Translations under genes and position numbers: made by a program
NCBI GenBank assembly: GCA_029549845.1
Contig: JAKPIL010000128.1
Coordinates: forward strand, 1-13,118
Origin: a bacterium
GTDB taxonomy: Bacteria > Patescibacteriota > Saccharimonadia > Saccharimonadales > UBA4665
Length of the DNA: 13,118 nucleotides
Direction: 5' to 3'
Notes under the pieces: model-generated
What the model was told of the DNA's origin: nothing
Databases searched by the model: none
The model's input: only the letters and a program-made list of their open reading frames with translations
Shown: in pieces, positions 1 to 5,705 of the stretch
Layout of the letters: every line of letters begins with the position of its first letter
Numbering within the stretch: the first letter of the stretch is position 1

Positions 1-1338
1 TCGAACCTACTGGCTGGTGCCGGCGCACAGGTGCACCGGGTGAACTTTGGTGGTGATGTGGGGCTGCACGTGGGCAAGACTATGTGGGCGATTACGCGTG
101 AGCTTGGTGGCGAAAACCCCGAAGGTCTGGCAGACATCCCCGCTGACGAACGTTCGGAATGGATGGCGCGCTGCTACGTGGCCGGGACGAACGCGTACGA
201 AGATGACGAGGCCGCCCGCGGTGAAATCATTGCACTCAACAAGCGAGTGTATCAGTTGCATGCCGACGGCGATCACGATTCGCCGTTTGCGCAGATATAC
301 TGGACCTGTCGTGAGTGGAGCTACGACTATTTCAACGCATTTTATACGCGGATAGGCAGCGGCTTTGAGCGGTATTATCCAGAGAGCCAGACAGCGCCAA
401 TTGGTCTGGTGGCGGTGAAGGAACAGCTTGCCCGCGGCGTCTTTACCGAGAGTGATGGGGCAGTTATATTTGACGGCGAGAAATACGGGCTTCACACCCG
501 GGTGTTTATAAACAGCGAAGGTTTGCCGACGTACGAAGCCAAAGATGTAGGACTGAGCCTCAAAAAGTGGGAAGATTACCACTTTGACCAGTCGGTTATC
601 ATCACTGGTAATGACATCGTGGAATACATGAAGGTGGTACTGAAGGCGATTGAGCAGTTTGAACCGAACCTGACACAGCGCACGCGTCACATGACGCATG
701 GCAACGTTAAGCTGGCTGGCGGCGTAAAAATGAGTTCCCGGAAGGGTAATTTCCTCCGTGCGGTAGACGTTCTGGACGCCGCAGCCGAAGCAAACCAGCA
801 GGCAACCGGGAGCGAAAGCGAATCGACTGTGCTGGCGGCTATCAAATATTCGTTCCTGAAAAACCGAATTGGCGGAGACATCATCTTCATTCCGGAAGAA
901 TCAGTCGCACTTGAGGGTAATAGCGGGCCGTATTTGCAGTACGCACATGCCCGGGCACGCTCAATTCTCGCAAAGTCCTCTAGCTCTGTCATTCTGAGTG
1001 AAAGCGAAGAATCTTCTGATACGCAAGGAGATCTTTCGACTTCTCCGCTGCACAGCGGATCCGCTCAAGATGACAAGCTGCAGCCAGAGGAACGCCTGCT
1101 AGTGCGGAAACTGACCGAATACCCAGAAGTGGTGGCGAGGGCTACCACAGAACTCATGCCACACCATGTGTGCACCTACCTGTACGAGCTCGCTCAGGAA
1201 TTCAACCGCTTTTACGAGAACAATAGAGTGATAGGCGATGGCCGTCAGCAGCAGCGCCTCGGCCTTGTTGAGTCCTACGCCGACACGCTTAAAGAGGGCT
1301 TGGCACTGCTTGGCATCCACGCCCCAGAGAGAATGTAA
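1..1338 (+). CDS. argS: Arginyl-tRNA synthetase, 3' part (N-terminus outside window)
   Basis: Class Ia synthetase charging tRNA-Arg in the cytoplasm. The frame is open from base 1, so the N-terminal additional domain and the HIGH motif lie upstream. The visible 445 residues begin just after HIGH with RVNFGGDVGLHVGKTMW. They then show the KMSKS-equivalent KMSSRKGN at bases 727-750, the catalytic-core end SGPYLQYAHARARSIL, and the anticodon-binding DALR domain ending in the family-typical LLGIHAPERM. Between the catalytic core and the DALR domain, about codons 329-359 are encoded by a short imperfect palindromic repeat (separate entry) inserted in frame, giving a Ser/Asp-rich, probably disordered linker. 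The stop TAA is at 1336-1338, 14 nt before mscL. Identity is secure; the start cannot be given. Confidence 0.95.
   Translation, partial: SNLLAGAGAQVHRVNFGGDVGLHVGKTMWAITRELGGENPEGLADIPADERSEWMARCYVAGTNAYEDDEAARGEIIALNKRVYQLHADGDHDSPFAQIYWTCREWSYDYFNAFYTRIGSGFERYYPESQTAPIGLVAVKEQLARGVFTESDGAVIFDGEKYGLHTRVFINSEGLPTYEAKDVGLSLKKWEDYHFDQSVIITGNDIVEYMKVVLKAIEQFEPNLTQRTRHMTHGNVKLAGGVKMSSRKGNFLRAVDVLDAAAEANQQATGSESESTVLAAIKYSFLKNRIGGDIIFIPEESVALEGNSGPYLQYAHARARSILAKSSSSVILSESEESSDTQGDLSTSPLHSGSAQDDKLQPEERLLVRKLTEYPEVVARATTELMPHHVCTYLYELAQEFNRFYENNRVIGDGRQQQRLGLVESYADTLKEGLALLGIHAPERM
987..1075. repeat. Short imperfect-palindrome repeat inserted in frame in argS
   Basis: The ends are near-perfect inverted repeats: TGTCATTCTGAG (987-998) and CTCAAGATGACA (1064-1075), 10 of 12 matching. 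A second pair lies inside: CGAAGAATCTTC (1005-1016) and GGAGATCTTTCG (1027-1038), 9 of 12 matching. The right half carries an extra hairpin, TCCGCT (1044-1049) with AGCGGA (1054-1059). AGCT flanks both sides (982-985 and 1076-1079). The arms resemble a dispersed 'GTCATTCTGAG...GAAGAATCT' palindrome that I recall from several bacterial genomes; that is memory, not a search. The reading frame stays open throughout, as with Rickettsia palindromic elements inside genes. There is no second copy in this window. Confidence 0.7.
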
Positions 1339-1340
1339 GG

Positions 1341-1352
1341 TACTATAGAAGT
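1341..1352 (+). promoter_or_regulatory. Putative leaderless promoter -10 of mscL
   Basis: TACTAT at 1341-1346 fits TANNNT and is followed by 6 nt before the ATG at 1353. Transcription would start at or next to the start codon. No Shine-Dalgarno is present and no -35 is convincing. Confidence 0.5.
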
Positions 1353-1748
1353 ATGAAAGACACGACAATTCGCACCAAACAGCACATTACGACCATTCTA
1401 GACGACCCAGACGAAGCCGTGAGGCGGCAGGTGGGTGGTTTTGTAACGTTCCTGCGCGAAAAGGCAGTCGTGGGGCTGGCGGTTGGGTTTATCGTGGGCC
1501 AGCAGGCGCAGGGGCTTATAAAACAGCTCGTCGATAGCTTCGTTAACCCCTGGATGAACATTCTGGTTGGTTCGCGTTTGCAGGATCAGGTTGCGGTGAT
1601 TGCTGGTGAAAAATTCGCTTGGGGCAAGTTTGTCTACGTGCTTGTGAACTTTATGTTCGTGCTGCTGGCAGTGTATGTCATCATCAAATTTTTCAAACTC
1701 GATAAGCTTGATATGCCAAAGCCACCAGCCAAAAAGAAGAAAAATTGA
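1353..1748 (+). CDS. mscL: Large-conductance mechanosensitive channel MscL
   Basis: A 131-residue membrane protein forming the homopentameric tension-gated channel that vents solutes on hypo-osmotic shock. TM1 (about residues 36-57) has the family pattern F..FLREKAVVGLAVGFIVG. A conserved polar stretch and NPW turn follow (QLVDSFVNPWMNILVG, 58-73), then a short periplasmic loop, and TM2 (about 93-113) with the typical WGKFVYVLVNFMFVLLAVYV. The C-terminus is a basic tail ending in KKKK. An N-terminal extension of about 25 charged residues precedes the usual amphipathic helix, longer than in E. coli MscL. The ATG at 1353 is preceded directly by a -10-like box. The stop TGA (1746-1748) overlaps the TTG start of msrB, so the two are probably co-translated. 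Confidence 0.87.
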   Translation: MKDTTIRTKQHITTILDDPDEAVRRQVGGFVTFLREKAVVGLAVGFIVGQQAQGLIKQLVDSFVNPWMNILVGSRLQDQVAVIAGEKFAWGKFVYVLVNFMFVLLAVYVIIKFFKLDKLDMPKPPAKKKKN

Positions 1749-2137
1749 CGCAGCTCAACCCCAGTTTGAGCGACGAACAAAAGCGCGTGTTGTTTGAAAA
1801 AGGCACCGAGCAGCCAGGTACGGGTGCGTTGCTAGCCGAATCACGCAGCGGCATGTACACGTGCGCGAATTGTGGCGCAGAACTGTTTATGAGCAGTGCC
1901 AAATATATCTCAGCTACACCCGGGCTGGTCGGCTGGCCCAGCTTTGCCGAGGCCGCGCAGAACGATGCGCTGATGCTCACGCCCGATGATTCGCTTGGCA
2001 TGGCACGCACCGAAGTTACCTGCGCAAACTGTGGCGTACACTTAGGCCACCTTTTCACCGGTGTGGATGACCATCCCTCTGGCAATCACTACTGTATAAA
2101 CTCCTGCGCGCTTGGTTTTTCGCCAGAAAAAGGCTAA
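1745..2137 (+). CDS. msrB: Peptide-methionine (R)-S-oxide reductase MsrB
   Basis: Repairs methionine-R-sulfoxide in proteins using a catalytic cysteine. The 130-residue product covers the whole SelR/MsrB domain. Zinc ligands are the two CANCG motifs (Cys40/43 and Cys93/96). Other family marks are GWPSF (63-67), HLGHLF (99-104) and the catalytic block HYCINS (Cys117), where canonical RYCINS has His for Arg. The usual 'KFDSGxGWPSF' loop is longer here (KYISATPGLVGWPSF), with no cysteine in the common resolving position. The start is TTG at 1745, overlapping the mscL stop by 3 nt. It gives the expected N-terminus (LSDEQKRVLFEKGTEQPGTG), and the next in-frame ATG (residue 37) would delete conserved sequence. 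Only a weak AAGAAG precedes it, so translational coupling to mscL is likely. Confidence 0.9.
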   Translation: MTQLNPSLSDEQKRVLFEKGTEQPGTGALLAESRSGMYTCANCGAELFMSSAKYISATPGLVGWPSFAEAAQNDALMLTPDDSLGMARTEVTCANCGVHLGHLFTGVDDHPSGNHYCINSCALGFSPEKG

Positions 2138-2195
2138 AGCGGCCTCGCTACTTTCCATTTTTCTTCAAAAAGTTCGTTCGCCACGATCTTCCTTG

Positions 2196-2214
2196 TCCAA
2201 GGAGGCTCCTTGGA
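2196..2214. repeat. Perfect inverted repeat between convergent msrB and HxlR genes
   Basis: TCCAAGGAG (2196-2204) and CTCCTTGGA (2206-2214) are perfect complements around one base; as RNA this would be a 7-bp stem with a 5-nt loop. It lies in the 108-nt gap between the ends of two convergent genes, where a bidirectional terminator would be expected. There is no adjacent T-tract on the + strand, so an intrinsic terminator is only a possibility. Confidence 0.5.
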
Positions 2215-2245
2215 AACGAGTGAAATATGTTGATGTTGGTTTTTG

Positions 2246-2584
2246 CTAGCACTGTTCGTGGTATTTGTCGCCCCAGGCGGCCATGGTCTGGAGGATGGGC
2301 ACAAGATCGCGGCCTTTGGTTGTGAGCGTGTACTCGGTGCGGGGCGGGACCTCGGCGTACGTTTTTTTCGTGATCACACCGTGGCTCTCGAGGGCTTCGA
2401 GTCGCTGGCTGAGGGTACGGGGGTTGATGCTACCAACGGATTTCTCGAGCTCGCCAAAGCGTTTTGGGCCAGTGTAGAGATCGCGGATAATCAGCGCAGT
2501 CCATTTCTGACCGAGAACACGGAGTGCTGAGGCAATGCATCCGATTTGTGGCTCTATGGTGGTAGTGTTTGGTGCGTCTATCAT
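2246..2584 (-). CDS. HxlR-family winged-helix transcriptional regulator
   Basis: A 112-residue MarR-like DNA-binding protein spanning the full HxlR domain. Family sequence includes GCIASALRVLGQKWTALIIR (15-34), RFGELEKSVGSINPRTLSQRLEALESHG (the recognition helix-turn-helix), PPRTEYTLTTKG (the wing) and LVPILQTMAAWG near the C-terminus. The N-terminal Cys16 sits where HxlR regulators such as YodB carry the redox-sensing cysteine, although the usual 'CP' is 'CI' here; the last residue, Cys112, is a second candidate thiol. The gene is divergent from a flavin reductase across a 134-nt region rich in inverted repeats, the standard arrangement for a quinone/diamide/electrophile sensor that represses its neighbour. 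The ATG at 2584 gives the expected N-terminus. The function of the target pair is inferred from synteny. Confidence 0.88.
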   Translation of the reverse strand: MIDAPNTTTIEPQIGCIASALRVLGQKWTALIIRDLYTGPKRFGELEKSVGSINPRTLSQRLEALESHGVITKKTYAEVPPRTEYTLTTKGRDLVPILQTMAAWGDKYHEQC

Positions 2585-2654
2585 GTGCTGATCTTTCTGC
2601 GGGCGAGGCTCTTTGGCTTCGCTCTGGGTAAAGCAGGTTAATAAATATTCATGC

Positions 2655-2699
2655 TTTACTTTGTATAGTTACATACGTATACTTACTATATAAAGTATA
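2655..2699 (+). promoter_or_regulatory. Reductase promoter with overlapping candidate HxlR operators
   Basis: TTTACT (2655-2660), a 17-nt spacer and TATACT (2678-2683) form a plausible sigma-A promoter with a start near 2690. Two inverted repeats overlap it: TATAGTTA (2664-2671) with TTACTATA (2683-2690), 7 of 8 matching around 11 nt, and TATACTT (2678-2684) with AAGTATA (2693-2699), perfect around 8 nt. ATACGTAT (2673-2680) is a further perfect palindrome. Positions over and just after the -10 suit repression by the divergent HxlR protein. Confidence 0.55.
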
Positions 2700-2718
2700 T
2701 CATAAGGAAGGAAAAAAC

Positions 2719-3288
2719 ATGAAACTAGGTATTATCATTGGATCAGTACGACAGGGACGCGTGAGCGGCAATATGGCAACCTGGGTTGCAAATGCAGCAA
2801 AAAAGTACGAGGGTGTCGAGGTAGAAGTCATTGACTTGCTCGAATACAAATTGCCGATGTTTGATGAGGCGATTTCACCGCAGTACAACCCAGACCGTAA
2901 GCCAGAAGGCGAAGTTAAGCGATGGCTCGATAAACTTGCCGAGCAAGATGCCTACATCATCGTGACTCCCGAATACAACCGTTCAATTCCTGGCGCGCTG
3001 AAGAATGCCATCGACCTTGTTGCCTTTGAGATGGCAAAAAAGCCTGTAGCCATTGCCTCGCATGGTTCTACTGAAGGTGCTCAAGCAGTTGCGCAACTTC
3101 GCGGCATAGTACCAGCCGTTCAGGCGGTATCGACTCCTGTTTTTGTGGGGTTGCCGTACATGGACGCGCAGGGAATGACAGCGGATGGTACGTTTGAAGA
3201 TGCCGGTGGTTACCGTGCGGGTCAGCTCACGGCCATGCTTGACGATCTCGTTTGGTATGGTGGTGCACTAGCCGCCGCTCGCAAGTAG
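2719..3288 (+). CDS. NADPH-dependent FMN reductase / quinone or azo reductase
   Basis: A flavodoxin-fold enzyme of the NADPH-dependent FMN reductase family (ChrR, YhdA and AzoR1-like), probably reducing quinones, azo compounds or chromate with bound FMN. The 189 residues include the FMN-phosphate loop GSVRQGRVS (8-16) and the second FMN-binding segment TPEYNRSIPGALKNAID (83-99), followed by KPVAIASHGSTEGAQA (the third flavin-contacting loop). It is full length for the family and has no signal peptide, so it is cytosolic. The ATG at 2719 has a strong Shine-Dalgarno AAGGAAGG (2704-2711), unlike most single or first genes here, and a leader of about 29 nt. The divergent HxlR gene and the operator-like repeats suggest induction by electrophile or oxidative stress. 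Substrate is not determinable from sequence. Confidence 0.9.
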   Translation: MKLGIIIGSVRQGRVSGNMATWVANAAKKYEGVEVEVIDLLEYKLPMFDEAISPQYNPDRKPEGEVKRWLDKLAEQDAYIIVTPEYNRSIPGALKNAIDLVAFEMAKKPVAIASHGSTEGAQAVAQLRGIVPAVQAVSTPVFVGLPYMDAQGMTADGTFEDAGGYRAGQLTAMLDDLVWYGGALAAARK

Positions 3289-3297
3289 TTTTACGGC

Positions 3298-3426
3298 GTG
3301 GCTCTCGCACTCTCATACGGGCAAGATTATGTTGTAGCCAAAAGGTTTTGGAACAAAACTAGAGCAGTGTTGCAGCCCTTGGTTGATGAACTGCGGGCAG
3401 TCTTTGGCCGTGCGCTTAGCCTCTAG
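3298..3426 (+). other. Possible small ORF, 42 codons, uncertain
   Basis: In the 167-nt gap after the reductase, a GTG-initiated frame encodes 42 residues with a coherent, amphipathic-looking stretch (RFWNKTRAVLQPLVDELRAV). There is no good ribosome-binding site and no promoter-like box. The opposite strand is also open here (in a frame ending at 3313), so neither reading is secure. The gap may instead hold only the reductase 3' UTR or a decayed gene remnant. Confidence 0.15.
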
Positions 3427-3443
3427 TTTGCTCACGGCTCCTG

Positions 3444-3455
3444 TATACTGCACGT
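3444..3455 (+). promoter_or_regulatory. Putative leaderless promoter -10 of the NAD(P)-binding oxidoreductase
   Basis: TATACT at 3444-3449 sits exactly 6 nt before the ATG at 3456. No Shine-Dalgarno is present, and no -35 is recognisable at 16-19 nt spacing. Confidence 0.55.
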
Positions 3456-4079
3456 ATGAAAGCGGTAGTTTTTGGGGCGTCGGGAAGGGTGGGGTCACAG
3501 GTAGTGAACCTGCTGCTTGAGCGTGGTGATAGCGTAGTTGCGGTGGTTCATTCACGCAACCTGTTTGAGCCGAATCCAAACCTTACCGTGGTAGCTTTTG
3601 ATGTACACGACCAAGTGAAAGTCACCGAAGTTATTTCTGGATCCCAGGTGATTTTATCGTGTCTGAGTAACTGGGGAAGTGAGCAGGGCGATGTGCTGAC
3701 GGCGGCCATACGCGCGGTTGTGCCGGCCATGAAAAAGGTTGGTGTGCGCCGAATAATTTCGCTCACGGGCAACGCTGCATTTACGCCCGATGACAAGCCC
3801 ACGGCGCTGCAAAAAGCAAACCGGGCAATGCTGGCAAAACTAGCGCCAAAAGTGCTTGCAGACGGAGAAGCGCACATGGCAGTCTTGCGCGCCTCTGGTT
3901 TGGACTGGACGGTTTTGCGCTCACCGGTCATGAATGAGCTTGGGAAACACACGTATCGTTTGAGTGGTGCGCTCTCTGGCGCGACGGCAACAATCCACCG
4001 GCATGCGGTGGCACAGGCCATGGTGGACCAGATAGACGACGCAATGTGGCTGCAAAAAACTCCCGTCATCTGGCGGTAA
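3456..4079 (+). CDS. NAD(P)-binding atypical SDR / NmrA-like oxidoreductase
   Basis: A 207-residue Rossmann-fold protein of the NAD(P)H-binding (atypical short-chain dehydrogenase, YwnB/BVR-B-like) group. The dinucleotide-binding glycine motif GASGRVG is at residues 7-13. The second strand ends in VVAVVHSRN, where basic and polar residues suit NADP. VAFDVHDQ and VILSCLSNW follow the usual strand-loop order, and GVRRIISLTGNAAF with ASGLDWTVLRSPVMNE matches the central and C-terminal family segments. There is no classical Tyr-x-x-x-Lys catalytic pair, typical for this subgroup. The ATG at 3456 directly follows a TATACT box. It stands alone between the reductase and the hairpin-rich region. Physiological substrate is unknown; a redox role like that of its upstream neighbour is a guess from proximity. 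Confidence 0.82.
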   Translation: MKAVVFGASGRVGSQVVNLLLERGDSVVAVVHSRNLFEPNPNLTVVAFDVHDQVKVTEVISGSQVILSCLSNWGSEQGDVLTAAIRAVVPAMKKVGVRRIISLTGNAAFTPDDKPTALQKANRAMLAKLAPKVLADGEAHMAVLRASGLDWTVLRSPVMNELGKHTYRLSGALSGATATIHRHAVAQAMVDQIDDAMWLQKTPVIWR

Positions 4080-4143
4080 TGCCCGATTTGTGGATGAAGG
4101 CTTTTAACTCAGCATCGTAGACATTTTTTGTAAGTTGAATATG

Positions 4144-4229
4144 TGCCGGTCTCGCCCGGCAGGGCGACTTCCTCTTTTGCCAGAAAAGAGGAAGCGAGAA
4201 ACCTCGGCCAAAGGCTTCGCCTCTTGGTC
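4144..4229. repeat. Three adjacent hairpins, first half of the cluster
   Basis: Hairpin A: TGCCGG (4144-4149) with CCGGCA (4156-4161). Hairpin B: CTTCCTCTTTT (4168-4178) with AAAAGAGGAAG (4184-4194), a perfect 11-bp stem with a 5-nt loop. Hairpin C: 4206-4215 with 4219-4229, a 10-bp stem including one G-T pair and one bulge, capped by TTC. TCTCGC (4150-4155) can also pair with GCGAGA (4194-4199), closing a larger structure around hairpin B. None is followed by a T-tract. Confidence 0.75.
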
Positions 4230-4243
4230 AGCTTGTTGTTCGT

Positions 4244-4339
4244 TTTGACAACTGACGCGACAACTCGCCAGGGTACTATTGCCACCGGCAAAAGTACCCT
4301 GGCTCAAACAATTCGCGCCACCTGTCGGAAGTTGTCAAA
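4244..4339. repeat. Long-range stem enclosing a near-perfect 37-nt hairpin
   Basis: TTTGACAACT (4244-4253) is fully complementary to AGTTGTCAAA (4330-4339). Inside lies 4267-4303: GCCAGGGTACT pairs with AGTACCCTGGC (11 bp), then one A-A mismatch, then TTGCC with GGCAA around an ACC loop. GACAACT also occurs as a direct repeat at 4247 and 4259, 12 nt apart. Confidence 0.75.
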
Positions 4340-4364
4340 GCCGACAACACCCGAGCCAGGTGGC
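4317..4364. repeat. Nested hairpin with alternative pairings
   Basis: GCCACC (4317-4322) pairs with GGTGGC (4359-4364), and inside it TGTCGG (4323-4328) pairs with CCGACA (4341-4346). GTTGTC (4331-4336) can instead pair with GACAAC (4343-4348) or with the upstream GACAAC at 4247. GAGCCAGG (4353-4360) is complementary to CCTGGCTC (4298-4305). These competing stems would allow switching between folds. Confidence 0.65.
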
Positions 4365-4407
4365 TACGCATGGCCATCTTCAGTTATGTCGCATACGCGA
4401 CGAAAAT

Positions 4408-4436
4408 TGAGTGGTCTGCGGCCGCAGCATGACTCA
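4408..4436. promoter_or_regulatory. Dyad overlapping the orn -35, possible operator
   Basis: CTGCGGCCGCAG (4416-4427) is a perfect 12-bp palindrome, flanked by TGAGT (4408-4412) and ACTCA (4432-4436) in inverted orientation. The right arm overlaps the proposed -35 of orn. A smaller hairpin, GTCGC (4388-4392) with GCGAC (4397-4401), lies just upstream. A protein-binding role is inferred from symmetry and position only. Confidence 0.35.
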
Positions 4437-4457
4437 GGGCGCGTAGTTCTGTATACT
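4429..4457 (+). promoter_or_regulatory. Putative promoter of the orn-HAD operon, leaderless
   Basis: ATGACT (4429-4434), a 17-nt spacer and TATACT (4452-4457) lie 8 nt before the ATG at 4466. Only a weak GAG precedes the start codon. Confidence 0.55.
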
Positions 4458-4465
4458 AAAGAGCA

Positions 4466-5044
4466 ATGAGTGAGGTAGATAAAAAAGTGTTGCCGACGAG
4501 GCTGCTGTGGGTTGACCTGGAAATGACTGGGCTCGATGCGTCGCAAGATGTCATTTTAGAGGTTGCGGCCGAGATTACCGACTTTGAATTCAATACGCTC
4601 GCGAGCTACGAGGCAATTGTGCAGCAACCAAGCCACACGGTGGCCGACCGTATGCAAAAAAACGTGTGGTGGCAGGGCTACCCAGAAAACCGCGATGAAT
4701 TCATTCGTAAAACCAGTGATTCTGCAATCGCGAAGTCGAGTCAGCAGGTTGAGACCGAGCTAATGGCACTGGTGGAGCAACATTTTGGCGCTGAGCCGGC
4801 CGTGCTGGCGGGCAATAGTATATATAACGACCGCAAGTTCATTGCGCGCTACTGGCCGAAGCTCGACCTAAAACTGCACTACCGTATGCTAGATGTGAGC
4901 GCCTGGAAGGTGTTTATGCAGGGCGCGTACGGGGTTAATTTTGAAAAAAGGGAAGTGCACCGCGCCTTCGACGACATACAGGCCAGCATAGCCGAGCTGC
5001 AGCACTACCTGGAATGGTTTGCAAAGCAAAGCCATGACTCATGA
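4466..5044 (+). CDS. orn: Oligoribonuclease
   Basis: A DEDDh 3'-5' exoribonuclease that hydrolyses di- and other very short oligoribonucleotides to nucleoside monophosphates, completing RNA decay (and pGpG clearance where cyclic di-GMP is used). The 192 residues are full length for Orn. Catalytic residues are visible in the canonical blocks: WVDLEMTGLD (Asp17, Glu19), GNSIYNDRKFIARYWPKLD (Asp122) and HRAFDDIQASIAEL (His165, Asp170). LHYRMLDVSAWK and the NVWWQGY segment are also Orn-like. It is the first gene of a four-gene overlapping cluster; the HAD 1 start lies 11 nt inside its 3' end. The ATG at 4466 follows a TATACT box by 8 nt. Linking mononucleotide release to the HAD phosphatases downstream is inference from the operon. 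Confidence 0.96.
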   Translation: MSEVDKKVLPTRLLWVDLEMTGLDASQDVILEVAAEITDFEFNTLASYEAIVQQPSHTVADRMQKNVWWQGYPENRDEFIRKTSDSAIAKSSQQVETELMALVEQHFGAEPAVLAGNSIYNDRKFIARYWPKLDLKLHYRMLDVSAWKVFMQGAYGVNFEKREVHRAFDDIQASIAELQHYLEWFAKQSHDS

Positions 5045-5705
5045 CCCTGGCATAAAAGCCGTTATTTTTGATATCGACGGAACCATACTTGATACGTATG
5101 AATTTGTTATGCACTCATTTGAAGAGGCGGTTGCCGCCCAGGGCGAGAAGCCAGATCGGGCAAAAATCGACTCGCTTCTCGGTCAGACGATACATGAAAC
5201 GTATCCTCAGCTGGTGCCGGAAGAAGCCGTTGAAGCAGCACTCCAGAAACATCGTGAGGTTCAAGCACTTCCAGAAGTGCGCGCACTTATTTCGACATTT
5301 GATCAGGCGAATGAAGTACTCGCTGCACTGAACCACGCTGGTGTCCGCTGTGCGGCACTGTCAAACAGAATGCATGCATCACTACTAGAACTGCTAGAAT
5401 ATACTGGTTTGTTGCAACATTTTACTGTAATCCTCGGATCAGATGAAGCACGTGAACCGAAGCCCGCCCCTGGTGGTGTACGACAAATATGCGAAATCCT
5501 ACACGTTAGCGCAGCGGAGACGGTGATGGTCGGCGATACGCCGATAGATATTAAGACTGCGAAAAATGCCGGACTCAGGGCAGCGATTGGGATTACCCAC
5601 GGGTTTGGGTCACGCGAACAACTTGTAGCGGCGGGTGCGGACTTTACCCTTGATTCGCTTCGAGATTTTGAAGAAACCATGCAGAGGGTTGAACATGGGG
5701 AATAA
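5034..5705 (+). CDS. HAD-family phosphatase 1 of three (Gph/PGP-like)
   Basis: A 223-residue haloacid dehalogenase-superfamily hydrolase with a C1 helical cap, closest in layout to phosphoglycolate and pyrophosphatase PpaX-type enzymes. Motif I FDIDGT holds nucleophile Asp13 and acid/base Asp15. Motif II is ALSNR (Ser110), motif III is Lys143 in EPKPAP, and motif IV is VGDTPID (Asp168, Asp172). The tail GITHGFGSREQLVAAGADF is shared with the two following genes. The ATG at 5034 is chosen because the longer in-frame TTG (5019) adds only five residues before the conserved strand; it overlaps orn by 11 nt with no clear Shine-Dalgarno, suggesting coupling. Substrate specificity cannot be read from sequence; nucleoside monophosphates or phosphoglycolate are the obvious candidates. 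Confidence 0.9.
   Translation: MTHDPGIKAVIFDIDGTILDTYEFVMHSFEEAVAAQGEKPDRAKIDSLLGQTIHETYPQLVPEEAVEAALQKHREVQALPEVRALISTFDQANEVLAALNHAGVRCAALSNRMHASLLELLEYTGLLQHFTVILGSDEAREPKPAPGGVRQICEILHVSAAETVMVGDTPIDIKTAKNAGLRAAIGITHGFGSREQLVAAGADFTLDSLRDFEETMQRVEHGE

Larger units (their letters stand above)
4080..4465. other. 386-nt gene-poor region dense in inverted repeats
   Basis: No convincing gene lies here. The first 60 nt are unremarkable apart from a T6 run near 4122-4130. From 4144 to 4364 there are at least five hairpins (separate entries), and from 4388 to 4436 two more dyads before the orn promoter. A + strand frame is open from 4143 to 4469 but has no family resemblance beyond a chance-compatible Walker-A-like string, and it overlaps the orn start. 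Possible readings are a structured RNA, a repeat or mobile-element remnant, or a composite of palindromic repeats. Confidence 0.6.

Noticed and set aside
3313..3579. An 88-codon minus-strand frame with a plausible C-terminal half
   Set aside because: Its first half is antisense to the start of the oxidoreductase gene and there is no promoter or ribosome-binding site. It is kept only as a comment on the intergenic gap.
4168..4194. Hairpin B as an intrinsic terminator of the oxidoreductase gene
   Set aside because: No T-tract follows on either strand, and it lies about 90 nt beyond the stop codon within a larger hairpin cluster.
4143..4469. A 108-codon + strand frame containing a Walker-A-like GTIATGKST
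   Set aside because: The string is encoded by the 37-nt hairpin (4267-4303), there is no Walker B or other ATPase sequence, the frame overlaps the orn promoter and start, and no ribosome-binding site is seen. Chance is likelier.
5019..5033. Earlier TTG start for HAD phosphatase 1
   Set aside because: ATG 5034 gives the normal spacing to the first beta strand, and the extension adds no conserved residue.
5635..5694. Earlier in-frame start for HAD phosphatase 2
   Set aside because: It would overlap HAD 1 by 71 nt, while ATG 5695 has a good Shine-Dalgarno (AGAGGG) and places motif I as in the paralogues.
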